Shown: positions 45,677 to 56,894, counted from the first letter of the stretch. The stretch: DNA of 64,000 nt from Aquatica leii (GCA_035610365.1 CM069436.1:91699912-91763911); one strand, 5' to 3'. Notes: a model not told the origin generated them from the sequence alone. Translations and numbers: made by a program.

Positions 45677-46112
45677 CATGTCCAGTCGTGTTTAAAAAGA
45701 AGTTTGGGCAGCTAGGTGAATTACGAAGACAGCAACCGGCAGTCGGAAAAGTTTTAGGACTACGTGGTGACGGACGCTTCGTTTTCTATCTGGTCACCAA
45801 GAAATACTTACGTGTCAAACCGTTATACAAAGACCTGTGGCGAACATTATGGAGTTTCAAGAAAGAAATGGAGTTCCATCATGTTAAAAAATTGGCAGTA
45901 TCAGTCGTGGTTGTGGCTTAGATCAACTGAATTGGAGGACAGTTCGAAACATGTTGGAGGTCCTCTTCCGAGGAACAGGCATTCAAGTGTTGGTCTGTAG
46001 TTACCAACCAAGGAGAATATTGGGTCAGGAAAAGTCCATTGACTGTTACTTTTATGGTCAAGGAAGTTGCCGAGATGGAAAAAGCTGCCGCTATCGCCAC
46101 GATCCTTTTTAG
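45600..46112 (+). pseudogene. Macro-domain-like (OARD1/TARG1-type) module with CCCH zinc finger
   Basis: Read in three segments. Frame 0 from 45618: DLFRTQKDYAIAHCVSDDLD. From 45673 in the next frame: VVFKKKFGQLGELRRQQ, GRFVFYLVTKKY, KPLYKDLWRTLWSFKKEM, HHVKKLAV. From 45906 back in frame 0: RGCGLDQLNWRTVRNMLEVL and GIQVLVCSY. The order GDLF-like start, AHCVS-D-L-M, FK-x-x-FG, YL-[IV]-TK, KP-x-Y, GCGLD-x-L-x-W is the signature of the OARD1 macro family, in which the TK Lys and the GCGLD Asp are catalytic. Both are visible. A CCCH finger follows: CYFYGQGSCRDGKSCRYRH (46044-46100). Two frameshifts and loss of the Gly-rich loop after DMS disable this copy. Confidence 0.72.
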
Positions 46113-46155
46113 CGGTGTCGCATCCAATCTCCTGTTCTGGGACAGAACAGTCCTA

Positions 46156-46167
46156 AGAAGGGGACAG
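46156..46167 (+). promoter_or_regulatory. Polypurine tract
   Basis: AAGAAGGGGACAG lies directly before the TGAAA start of the 3' LTR, where second-strand priming is expected. One C interrupts the purine run. Confidence 0.7.
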
Positions 46168-46594
46168 TGAAATGTTCGAGAAGTTATTTGCAAATGCAAG
46201 AGCCTTCTACCGAAAAATAGGGAACACTCGAGAAGGATTTGCAAACGTGTATAAATACCGAAGAGAGAAATCGTAGGTCAGTTATTGCAGTAATGCGAAT
46301 ACAGCAGTGTTAAGAAGATTATGTGAGTCGAAATAAATAAGTCGTTAGCACGTGTGAGATAAACCTACAGTGAATAATCGCGTACGTGATTTTAGTGTAA
46401 ACAATTGTGTGAAGCTATCCGCGGACCTTATCTTATCTTCTTGTAAGTGATATAAATTATAGTGTAAGTGTTTTTATTAAATATTAATAGATATAATTAG
46501 TTCCGTTAATTTAGAAGTATACATATTTATAGTATAAGTAAAACATCGTTTTAGTCGTTTAAATAAATTAGTAGTTAATAATAAAATCGTTACA
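46168..46594 (+). repeat. 3' LTR
   Basis: 427 bp, TGAAATGTTCGAG to TTACA, followed by ATAT. It lacks the two central TCTAGAAG dyads of the 5' LTR but keeps GGAACACTCGAGAAGG, the TATA box and the initiator. Confidence 0.9.
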
Positions 46595-46910
46595 ATATTT
46601 ATTTGTGAGTTTTCAGTTAAATGCATAATTTTCAATATTTACCTGTACTTTTATTTTTATTACTAATTAGATACTCAAAATTCTTACGCTAGATTAGTAC
46701 GAAAAATTAACTTAGAAAGAGGTAAATAAACGTTGTGTTAGACTAGAATTATTATTGTTGTTTTATTATTCAGATAATATTTTGATTCAGTCAATTTAAA
46801 CTATACAAATAATTAATTTTTCATCTAAAATTATTGAAAAATTGCAAATGTTTAAAAGTTATCAAAACTAATTTGCACCGACTGCTTGTTTCTAATGTGG
46901 CTTGGAAAGT

Positions 46911-47378
46911 TCAACAGCATTCAACAAACTTAATCTCTTCATTGTTATTTACTATAAGAAACTTGAAACCGTCGACCGTTAAGCGCCTACAATGAACGAA
47001 TGTAATTTTTTTTGCACGGTACTGAACAACTACAAACGGTTTGTACCAAGTTATAAAATCGTACGAAGTTACGTTGAATGCCACCAATTTTAGTTGAACA
47101 CAAATGTAAATTAAGTTTAGAAGTCTCATCATTTTTGTAAGCATATAATTCTAAAGAGTTTACGCTGAAGATGTCAGTGACCGGCTACAAAAAAGATTGC
47201 TATTCAGATTAAATACCGATGATGTGCCAACATTCATTTTAGTATTGTTTGGTTTGTATTGACTAGTTCGGTTACTTATCAGTTGAAATAGTAAAAAATT
47301 GTCATTGGTCATAATATGAAAAGGATAAATATCAAAGAATACAATTACTAAAAGTATGATAACAACCAAACAAATCAT
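46911..47378 (-). pseudogene. Possible secreted leucine-rich-repeat protein remnant
   Basis: The minus strand starts MICLVVIILLVIVFFDIYPF, which looks like a signal peptide. The next frame is open for about 50 codons with VTDIFSVNSLELYAY and LHLCSTKIGGIQRNFVRFYN, then a third frame reads KITFVHCRRLTVDGFKFLIV and NNEEIKFVE. Leu/Ile spacing and the N-x-[EI]-I pattern resemble leucine-rich repeats of insect secreted or cell-surface proteins. At least two frameshifts would be needed. It would be the only host-gene trace in the window. Chance resemblance in AT-rich DNA is a real alternative. Confidence 0.3.
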
Positions 47379-48539
47379 TTTTCAAAACGTTATGTTTTAG
47401 TAGTTATTATTTAATTTGGCGTAAACTTTTTTCTAAGCTGTATAAGTGTGCGTCAAACCAAACACAAAACTTTGCTTGCCATGGATAAAAAAATATACTG
47501 AAGTTGGTTTATTAATCAGTTTTTGCATCTTTAATTGTTTCAAAAGGGCGACCAAGTCATTTGAAAATATACAAAAAAAAACTTTTTAGTTTATTTTAGA
47601 GTGTATTTGCTGTAATTGTTCTGGCTGCTTGTCTTTAAAAATGGATGCACAGATGGAAACGTTGACAGATGATTTTTTAACACGTAATTTAAATAAATTT
47701 TAGAATTACGCGGGTATAAAATCAGCTTACGTTTCCATCCCTATAGCCATTTACATACTCATATTCATGCATAGTAAATTTATATTATGAGATGGCTCTG
47801 CCAACGTATTTTACTCATGGTACTCTTTAATAACCTTTTACAATACTCGTTAATTCTTTTTTTTTAAATTGTTTTTCATAGTTTCCATACGCTTTCGTAG
47901 CTTTTTTTAAATCGATGAAAAAGATATGAATGACTTTTATGGTTTAACAATTTTTTTCAGATTGTTTTAAACTAAAGATATGTGTGCATGTTTGTTCTGG
48001 TTTAAAGGAGAAATTTTTTCTCGTTTTTTAATGCCATTTTCTAGTTTTGTTCTCATTAACCGTCTGGAAAAGTCTTTCTATGAGACAGTATACTTCTTAT
48101 AATTGTAACAATTATTTTTAACATATAGATCTTGTAAGATCCATTTTAGAAGCCTCTTATAGATAGAGAGGAGAGGAAAAAAGGAACCTATCAAAATTTT
48201 AAAAAATACATATTAAATAATCAGCATTACATATAGTGTTTTTTACTTCTCCGTTGATGTGGTAACCGTTTATAAAGAGTATCTTCGGAAAGTAGGTTTT
48301 TACAATGTTAGTTATTGAGTGTTCGTTATGTCGCTCTAGCTCTAGAAGCTGTAATTAAAGTGTCTACTTTTAATCTTTTGTTTTCGAAAAATTGTGTTAT
48401 TACAGTGTCTTTGATATTTTTTCCATCATCGGAATCATTCTTTGATAGTCAATTAAGGTTTAGGTATTTTTTCTCGTTTACAACAAGTCGAATGGCTTTG
48501 CTGCTTCAGTATTTTATTGGCTAGATACTTATGTACCAT
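47379..48539. other. AT-rich stretch without recognisable features
   Basis: No gene or shared repeat seen. The frame at 48315-48524 lies just upstream of the Penelope-like RT but shows no RT motif. Confidence 0.5.
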
Positions 48540-49910
48540 TTTACAAGCGCATCCATCACGTATAGAATTCCCAGCACTTCGTTTCAAGAATTAAAGAAAT
48601 TAAATTGAAACCAGAAAACATTTTAGTCAGTTTTGATGTGACATTTCTGTTCACAAAAGTGCCGCTATAAACAGCACTAGAGATCATCAAGACCAAATTA
48701 CAAAAAACGGATTTGGATAAGGAGCTTAACGGACTAATTGAGCTATGCTTAAAATCTACGTAATTCTCATTCAACAATATTATATACGAACAAATTGAAG
48801 GGGCAGTCATGGGATCACCACTTTCTCTAGTCATCGCCAATATATTTATGGAGGATTTTGAAGAAAGAGCATTAGAAACCGCTACTTTCAAACTAAAATG
48901 CTGGCTACGTTATGTGGACGATACATTTGTAATTTGGTCTCATGAAGCAGAAACACTACACAACTTTCTGGATCACATCAACCAGTTAGATTTCAACATC
49001 AAATTCACCATGGAAAAAGAAACAAACAGAAGCATTCCGTTCTTGGACGTACTGGTCACTCGAAATATGGACAGCAAATTAGGACATCAAGTATATAGAA
49101 AACCGACACATACTGACAGATATCTCAACGCCGAATCACATCATCATCCAGCTCAGAAGTTTGCAGTTCTAAAAACTTTAGTACACAGGGTCACCTAACG
49201 AACGCCTTAATAAAAAACGGTTTCAGAAAAGCAGACATATATCGAGCAATTAACAAACACAGTAAGGAAAAACCAAAGAAGGAGGAACTCGTGGTAACTT
49301 CCTTCCTTCCTTACATAAAAGGCTGCACGGATAAAATAGCCAGGATACTTAGAGGGAAAAATATCAAAGTGATCTTCACTGCAACAAATAAGATATCCGC
49401 CAATTTCTCAAAATCAAAAGAAACAAAAGCACCACTCAAGAAACCAGGGGTCTACCACATCCCTTGTTCGTGTGGGCTGGCTTACATAGGACAAACGGGA
49501 CGCAACATAGCTACCAGATTAAAAGAACATAAGGCGGATACAAAGAAACATAACACAAGATCTGCTGTTGCGGAACACTTTTTAGACACCGGTCACACGA
49601 TAAAATTTGAAGAGGCAACAATGTTGGCTTAATCTCAAAACTTCTGACCTAGACTATACAAGGAAACCATTGAAATCCAGCAGTACGACAATTCTAATAG
49701 GGATAATGAAAGCGATCTAGCGCCAATATCGAAAAACATGTTCCGGAAAACTAATGAATCGGAACCGTCATGAACCATTGACCCGAACGGCGTAATATAA
49801 AGGGTTGTCAGGATCCTATATCTTAAGTTTCAGTTTTTTCTGAAGAAGACAGCGACATGACTGTCGGAACGTCAAATAAATTTTTCAAAGTTTGTAAGTT
49901 TTATAAATTT
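48540..49910 (+). mobile_element. Penelope-like element (type 4), 5' truncated
   Basis: RT: ENILVSFDVTFLFTKVPL near 48610-48660 (catalytic D in FDV, then a stop), EGAVMGSPLSLVIANIFMED, LRYVDDTFVIW with YVDD at 48911-48922, FTMEKETNRSIPFLDVLV. Endonuclease: FLPYIKGCTDKIARILRG, GVYHIPC, CGLAYIGQTGRNIATRLKEH, SAVAEHFLDTGH (49291-49632). The 3' UTR includes TCTGAAGAAGACAGCGACAT and ends near 49910. It is the best preserved Penelope-like copy here, interrupted by two stops and a frameshift near 49196. GIY-YIG core residues and the CSCG-type Cys pair are kept. Confidence 0.88.
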
Positions 49911-50139
49911 TGTTAAAAAAATCATGGCCGCGAAACTCTCAAAAATAAAAATTTATTTTGATTTTTTTGGGTCTACCTCTCTGTACTCTTACATTTTCTA
50001 TTTCTAGTTTTTACTCAATTCTAAATTTTGAATATCTTGATGTTAAGTATATTTACCAATATACTCAAAAAAAATTTTTTTATTAATCAATTTTGTTTTA
50101 CGTTATTATTGTAAAAATCAATCTTTGTTTGGTATGTAC

Positions 50140-50430
50140 GTAATGACAAAAAAACTGTAGAGTCGCAAATGATAAATCGAAATCTACGTAAAACTATAAT
50201 ATCAAAGTAAGTAATTATTTAAGTACAATTGTGTCTGGTAAAAATGCATTTAAAAGTCTAAAAAATTGTTACAATCAAAACACAATTTTAAGAATTTTAT
50301 ATTTGTTACGTATATTAATAATTAGGATGCTTACTCTTACATTCTCTATAATATGCTGGATAATTAACTAATGAATTAAAAGGGAATCCATAATCATCCA
50401 TTTGCAAAGTAGGCAAAAGTTTGTTATGTG
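50140..50430. repeat. Dispersed repeat family A, copy 3
   Basis: GTAATGACAAAAAAACTGTA, AAATCTACGTAAAACTATAA, AACTAATGAATTAAAA and GTAGGCAAAAGTTTGTTATG align in order with 4987-5200. Contains an extra segment of about 60 bases in the middle. Confidence 0.6.
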
Positions 50431-50748
50431 ATTGGTTAACGGTAATACAACGATATACAGAGTGAGCCAATAGTTCAAAGAATAACATGCTTTTGAGAAA
50501 CAATCTTGTATCAAAATAATATTTTGGTATAAGCTTTAGCACGATTTTAGGTATCCATAAAAGTTTTGAACACGTAATACAAAGTGTTCTGTATTAAAAG
50601 TTAACGATGCAGATTTCAACGAGCTAAAACTTCATTTTTTTAAATAGAACAACCTAATTTGGAATTCCACATCTTGCAAAGAATTAAATTTTCTATCGAA
50701 ATAATGTAGCATTTAACTATCCCGAAGGCAAGATATATTTAAAGATAT

Positions 50749-51148
50749 TGTAGCGAATTTTATTATAAAACTAATTTATTTTTACTTATACTAAAATTAT
50801 ATACACGTTTATAACTAACTGAATTAATTTAATCTAAGGATATTTAATAAAAACACACTAATTTATATCACACGAAGATAAGATAAAGTCCGCGGATAGC
50901 TTCACACACTTGTTTACACTAAAGTCACGTACAAGATTATACTCTGTATATTTATCTACACACACGCGCTAATGACTTATTTATTTAGACTTGACTTAAC
51001 ACTGCCGTCTTTACATTACGGAAATAACTGACCTACGATTTGTTTCTTCCATTTTGGAAATCCTTCTCGAGTGTTCCATATCTTTTGGTATACGTTCTAG
51101 AAGATGGATAACAACTTCGAGAAGGCTCTTGAATTTGAGAACATTTCA
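50749..51148 (-). repeat. Solo LTR of the Ty3/Gypsy family
   Basis: Reverse orientation. Read on the minus strand it starts TGAAATGTTCT and ends GCTACA, and contains GTTATCCATCTTCTAGAA, GGAACACTCGAGAAGGATTT, AGCTATCCGCGGAC and TTATCTTATCTTC as in the full element. About 400 bp. It lacks the TATAAATA box and is clearly diverged. Flanks ATAT and ATAC are a near-matching target duplication. No internal sequence remains. Confidence 0.85.
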
Positions 51149-52354
51149 ATACCTTATTTAATTGACAAAAGTATACTTTTTGACGGCTATTAATATAATT
51201 ATATTTTTAAGTTTTCGAGTGGTGATTTCTATTTTTCTATGCAATTTATTGTTTCGACGTGTTTCAATAAATTAACCCACAGATTTAATTACGTTATTTA
51301 TTCGTAAATATCTCGATTACACTTGTGGATAATTAATACATTTAACAAACTTAACTTTTAATGGGTCTTACTAACTAAGATATAAGTTGACTACGCGCCG
51401 TCTCGCGGATAGTTTTTCGCGTTCTCTAGGTGCGACTTTTCTGACTGATTGAATCCATTTTTCTTAGTTTTTATATCCGTAAAATAGGGAGAAATCATTG
51501 TACATAATTACATTTACATTTTCGTAAGCGACTACTTTTGTGAGGGCGATGTCCTCAGACTTAATTATTATTGCCTATTCGTGATTAAGGGCGAGAGATT
51601 TTACAAATCAAAAAATAAAAGTTTTTAAAGACATTATAATAATTACGTTACGTGATTGCAAGCGAGAACTTTTACGCTATAACTAATAAAATAAAAATAA
51701 AGATGTCAGAATTATAGTCTAACCGTGGTAGACAGCGAGAAATCTTACATCCTACAGCATAAATTAAAAGTTTCTATGACATATTTTCGGCGTTTATTGG
51801 TTTTGAAATCAAAGCGTAAAACTAATGGGCACCTTTTTACACTGACACCAACACTGACACAAACACACACATAACGTAGGATATAACTATATTAGATTAT
51901 TTGTTGGTAATCTAGTATGCTATGAAAACAGTTTTGCAAAAGAGTACTTACCAATTTTTTTAAAGAAACAATCGCTTATTAAACAAGTGGCTAAAAGAGC
52001 GGTATTTTACATAAATGCGTTCTTGCGTCGATCCGTTTTTTAGTTGGTTATAGAAGTTTTGTTACCAAGTGTATCTATTCGTAATCTTGCATTTAATAAT
52101 ATTGCATTGCAGTTGTTTTTGAACGTTATTAAGGTGTTGTATGGACTAATCAAAGATATTTATTTCTACTACTAGATCACTAACTCGAAAATCAGCTGCA
52201 TGTAGAAAACTGAAGCCAAAATTGGCCATTTGTAAGGAAGGCAAAATGTTATTATGGGTCAATTTGAATGCGATTGTGTTAGCAACATATAATGATAACT
52301 ACCATCTTGTGGGTATATTACAATCTAGTATTAAGAAAATGCATTAATTTTACA
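51149..52354. other. AT-rich stretch with a partial repeat A copy
   Basis: No gene found. 52180-52275 matches the second half of repeat family A (AAACTGAAGCCAAAATTGG, CATTTGTAAGGAAGGCAAAA). The rest is AT-rich DNA without open frames over 60 codons. Confidence 0.5.
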
Positions 52355-52356
52355 TA

Positions 52357-54269
52357 CAGTGTGTCCGAAAAGTATGGAATATATATTAGACAGGTCGATA
52401 AATATGCACTTTACACGAAAAAGTTGTAAATAAAAGTTGTTTATCACTTAGTTATCTACCACCTGGGAGATATCAATTTAAATTTTTGCTGTAAACAAAA
52501 TCGCAACGAATAACACTTACATTTTTTTAAATGGCAAGGCACGTCTTTATTATACCCATTTGATAGAGTCTTTTTTTCTCTTTTCAACCATATGAAACTT
52601 GAATACCTTTACATCAAAAAATTTTCAAGAAAAACAAGGACATGGCTAACAAATTTATTTTACCGAGCAGTATTAATCAGGTACGTAATATGTAGCATTG
52701 AAACAATTGAATGCACTGTCACAATAGCAAATATTAAACTTTAAATATCTTTACATAAAATTGTTATAACAAAAAAAATGTATTTAATTTAAACTTACAA
52801 TAAATGTTCAAAATGTAAACCATTCATAATTTGACAGTGGTAAATTCCATTTTTAAAACCATCGATTGCTTTTGAAATCATATCTTATCTCAACTCTAAT
52901 GCGATTTTTCAAATCTTCAACATTATCAGGTCTATTAACATAAATTTTGCTTTTAATATAGCCCCAAAGAAAAAAATCTAGTGGACTTAAATCCGGCGAG
53001 CGAGCAGGCCATTCTATCGTACCTCTTCTGCCTATCCATGTATTTTGAAAAGTATTATTAAGAAAGTGGCGGACATTAATTCCAAAATGTGGAGGTGCCC
53101 CGTCTTGTTGAAGCCATATTCTGTTATGAGGTATATCTGGATCTACTTCATGTGAAAATAACTCGGCCAAAGCAGGAACTAACTCAAATCTTAAGAAATC
53201 GAGATAAATATTCGTCGTTAAACTACCTTCAAAAAAATATGGCCCCAAAATTTGACTTCCAATCATTCCTACCCAGACGTTGACTTTCTGCTGATATTGG
53301 GTGTGTCCCTCTAGATACCAGTGAGGATTTTGTGAAGACCAGTAACGTGTGTTTTGTTTGTTAATTGTGCCGTTTAAACAAAACGTGGCCTCATCAGTAA
53401 AAAGGATATTTTTATAAAAATGTGCATCTCGTTCAAGTTTGTTTGTTATTGTTTCACAAAACTCCAGCCTTCTGTTCAAATCGTCTTCAAATAATTCTTG
53501 AACTACACAAGCTTTATAAGGATGAAATTTTTTCTTTTTTTAAAACGTCATGTACAGCCGATTTATTCAAATTATGGTCTCTAGCAATTTGCCGAACAGA
53601 AATTTGTGGATTTTCCTCAACAGACAAGAACACATTTTCTCGTTCCACATTACTTAATGGCAAAGGTCTACCAGTTCTACTCGCATCTTTCACCGAACCT
53701 GTCTCTTGAAAGTTCCGCCAAATTTTGCTTACCGTGGACTGCGAAATGTTTAATTCTGGATGCAAGTTATTAAATAAATTACATACTTCGTTTTGGGTTC
53801 TTCTTCTATCTTCATATCCCAGAATCATTAAAATTTCAATTCTATGTTTCTCAGATAATTGAGCCATATTTCAAGCACTAACAAATAGCAAAGTGTGACA
53901 GTGTTCTAAAGTGCATTCAATTGTTTCAATGCTACATATTACGTACCTGATTAATACTGCTCAGTAAAATAAATTTGTTAGACATGTCCTTGGTTTTCTT
54001 GAAAATGTTTTGATGTAAAGGTATTCAAGTTTCATATGGTTGAAAAGAGAAAAAAAGACTCTATCAAATGAGTATAATAAAGACGTGCCTTGCCATTAAA
54101 AAAAAATGTAAGTGTTATTCGTTGCGATTTTGTTTACAGCAAAAATTTAAATTGATATCTCCCAGGTGGTAGATAACTAAGTGATAAACAACTTTTATTT
54201 ACAACTTTTTCGTGTAAAGTGCATATTTATCGACCTGTATAATATATTCCATACTTTTCGGACACACTG
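52357..54269 (-). mobile_element. DD41D (rosa-type) mariner transposon with long inverted repeats
   Basis: Ends CAGTGTGTCCGAAAAGTATG and its complement at 54269, flanked by TA on both sides (52355-52356 and 54270-54271). The inverted repeats extend about 361 bp each (52357-52717 and 53910-54269) and are nearly identical. Length 1913 bp. The interior encodes one transposase on the minus strand, broken by two small frameshifts. The similarity between the arms and the few lesions suggest a relatively young insertion. Confidence 0.92.
52810..53867 (-). pseudogene. DD41D mariner transposase, two frameshifts
   Basis: MAQLSEKHRIEILMILGYED begins the paired HTH region (53514-53867), with STVSKIWRNFQETGSVKD and a GRP hook (ASRTGRPLPL). 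A one-base shift in an A run near 53535 separates it from 52853-53479. Catalytic residues there: D29 in FTDEATF, D126 in WLQQDGAPPHF and D168 in SPDLSPLDFFLWG, with 41 residues between the last two (DD41D, rosa-like). A second shift near 52875 displaces the last 30 or so residues, which end at about 52810. WVGMIG and YLDFLR segments are as in mariners. About 345 residues in all. Confidence 0.88.
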
Positions 54270-54271
54270 TA

Positions 54272-56412
54272 TATAGTTTTCTTTAGACAAGAAATTAAAT
54301 TATAATTAAATCATAAAATTATGATTGACCCGATTATAACGTCTCAGCAAAAGTAATAAAACTTTTATACACAGTCCACTGTTTTTGCAGATTGAGACTG
54401 TAAATACGAGATACGTAAACATATACATAACCGGGGCGTTATGGATTCGTAACGTCCTCTCATTACGCCCTCTTATTACGTACTCAAAAATGGTATTTCT
54501 TTGCATTTTTACTTTAGGTTTAGATGGTAACAAGTTTTCTATTTCTTTTTATCCATTTTTGAGCAATTTTTGCACATTTTATGTGATTGTAAGTATAAGT
54601 AAGAAGTAAATAATTAAACATCAATCTAATCATGATTCTAAACTACTAGATATACTATATAGTAGTAAATGTTTTAGTTTTTATTTTATATAAAGTGAAA
54701 AATAAAATCTTCGATGATTACGCTTTTGGTACAAAATAGATATTATAAATAATTACAACAATTACTGTTAATAGCAATTTTAAATGACTATTGAAAAATG
54801 TGTTAATCATATAGTACAAGCCACTGGTTAAATACATATGTTTATATTTTATTAACTAACAACATAAACATCACTTAACTAATTAAACAGTGATTTAAGT
54901 AGTCTTTAATTATGAAATTAAAGTTAAATTATAACAACACGCGAATCTTTACATTTCTGCAATTGTTTCTTATTACGTAAACTGAGTTTTCCACATATAT
55001 GCACGCATACATAATACTTGCAATGCTCTAAATTCTATTTTAAAAATACTTTTGTAACAGAAATTGTCATCTTAAAGTTATGGTATGATTATATAATTCG
55101 TTTTGAAGTTCCGTGTACTTAAACTACTTCAGTTATCTATTGGTTCAACTGAATTTATTGACACACTTTAGTGTCAGTGGGTGACATTGTACCGTTCAAT
55201 ATCTCTTTATATGATGGTATGTAGATGGGGGTCAATTGGTTCCTTAATTTTTGGTCACCTTCATCTAAAGAGGTGTTCTGAAAACGGCGCATAAAGATTT
55301 GATTAATGCATGACTGTTTTTTTGGTACATTTGTACATACTAATATATGCAAATCTGTTTTATCTACAACTATGTATGTAAAATATATAATTGTCAGTGT
55401 CGACCTTGTCGTAAGATTTATAGTAGACAAAACCTAGATTTAAAAGTTTTGATGAATTTTAACGTAGTACATTTAAAATTATTGTTTTTGTTGGAATCGT
55501 GACAAAATCATAATCAAATTAGTTTTTAATAGTGGGAGTTGAGAAAAAAACTATTTTCATAATCCTTATAATAATGTAGATCGCTAAACTATTAGTACGG
55601 TGCCAATTTAAAGTTTACACATTGGTGGCTATGTGTAATACCAAATTGTCAATAGCAACAAACGCCATGACTACAAATACTAAAAATAAATAGTTGATGA
55701 TGTACGTGCTAAGGTGATTAAATATCAGTTAAAGGTAAATTATTTGCTTTAAGTTATACTATTATTAGCACATACGGTTAACTGAACTTCAACTCTTTTA
55801 TATCATTATTTCGTGCAAGACAATAACAGCTGCGGTTATTCAAGCTTATGCTATTTTATAATACTTTATAAGTCGTCATTCCGCATGTTTTATTTTACAT
55901 CTATTTTAATATACGACGACGAGATGTGCTTGTGCTTTCTTAGGACGAAACTATCAGTTGTTACTAAATTATTACTGTTACTATTTGAGATCTGTCTGCA
56001 CTGCACCTAACTGTACATTCATATATGAACATTCCAGTCTGTAAACCACTTGAAACGTTACCTCTCGTACAGCATTTTTGATTTCCGCGCATTTATTTTA
56101 GTTCACGTTAATCCTATTAATTATTCTAAAATTAAAGAAAGACAAAGCATGACCAGAGGATGGTCGCGTAAATTTTGCATGTTACGCTTTGGGGTTGAAT
56201 ATTTTTAAATTGCATGACTCAAATATTCGATAATTGTTAGAGCGAGTAAATTTTCTTTAACAACGTATCTGTTTGGAATTTTCGGTTACATTTAAGGGGA
56301 AAAAGTTGCATATAAAGGGAAAGAAGAGGCAAACCTTGAGCGTGAGAAACGTAAAGACAACATAACTATATAATTTTTTTATAAATTTGAAATCGAAAAT
56401 ATCGACTAAAGA
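54272..56412. other. AT-rich stretch without a recognised gene
   Basis: One minus-strand frame at 55155-55430 looks faintly protein-like (see separate entry). Otherwise no motif, RNA gene or repeat boundary was recognised. Confidence 0.5.
55155..55430 (-). other. Unrecognised open reading frame, 91 codons
   Basis: The C-terminal half has mixed, non-AT-driven composition (FMRRFQNTSLDEGDQKLRNQ, TPIYIPSYKEILNGTMSP). The N-terminal half is low in complexity. No family recognised, no neighbours in the same frame. It may be an exon or a transposon scrap or chance. Confidence 0.2.
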
Positions 56413-56585
56413 ATAGGTTTTCTACTACTAGTTTTATAGGCTGTCATTATTAGGTATAATGCTAGGTTGTGAAGTAGCACTTTTTTAACCGCAAGTAGAG
56501 AACATCATTGAATGAACATACATACTTACTTTTTCTGATGATTCTACAACAGTTTTAAAGAATTAAAGTTTATACAATTCAACCA
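56413..56585 (-). pseudogene. hAT-A fragment, second copy
   Basis: Matches 17285-17460 at DNA level: CTACTACTAGTT, GGTTGTGAAGTAGCACTTTT, TTTTTCTGATGATTCTACAA and CAGTTTTAAAGAA have clear counterparts. Too short and damaged to translate further. Confidence 0.6.
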
Positions 56586-56894
56586 GGGATAAAAATATTA
56601 ATTTACGTAATAAGCCTCGAAAGCAAGGCATAGTATAACCAATGTTAATGCGAATCGAGGCCGTAGGGCCGAGCGTTGTTGTATTTTATATTATAAAACT
56701 TTCGACGAGAATAACGTACATTATTTTTTGTCTTGCACATTACTGACATTGCCTTTAATTTTGTTTACAATTTTTTATCCGTCATATACTGCTTATAATA
56801 CAATAATTAACTTTGAAAACCTAGTTTCATGTGAATTTCTACTATTTATTTTGCGGTGTTAGAGCTTTTTTTTGTCTATTATCCAAAAAATAGT

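Larger units (their letters stand above)
39958..46594 (+). mobile_element. Ty3/Gypsy LTR retrotransposon with extra 3' module
   Basis: Two LTRs (39958-40415 and 46168-46594) begin TGAAA and end CA, with a 4-bp flank ATAT on both sides (39954-39957 and 46595-46598). The interior has gag, protease, RT, RNase H and integrase in Gypsy order, then a macro-domain/CCCH-like module, a purine tract and the 3' LTR. Inactivating changes: a 647-bp duplication near the 5' end, an internal deletion between RNase H and integrase, and several frameshifts and stops. LTRs differ by one 30-base indel and scattered changes, so the insertion is not very recent. Confidence 0.92.

Noticed and set aside
45918..46244. 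Minus-strand 108-codon frame over the CCCH region and LTR start
   Set aside because: Antisense of the macro/CCCH module, crosses the LTR boundary, no motif.
56600..56700. GC-richer segment with TCGAGGCCGTAGGGCCGAG resembling a MITE core
   Set aside because: The flanking arms do not pair convincingly, so I could not define an element.
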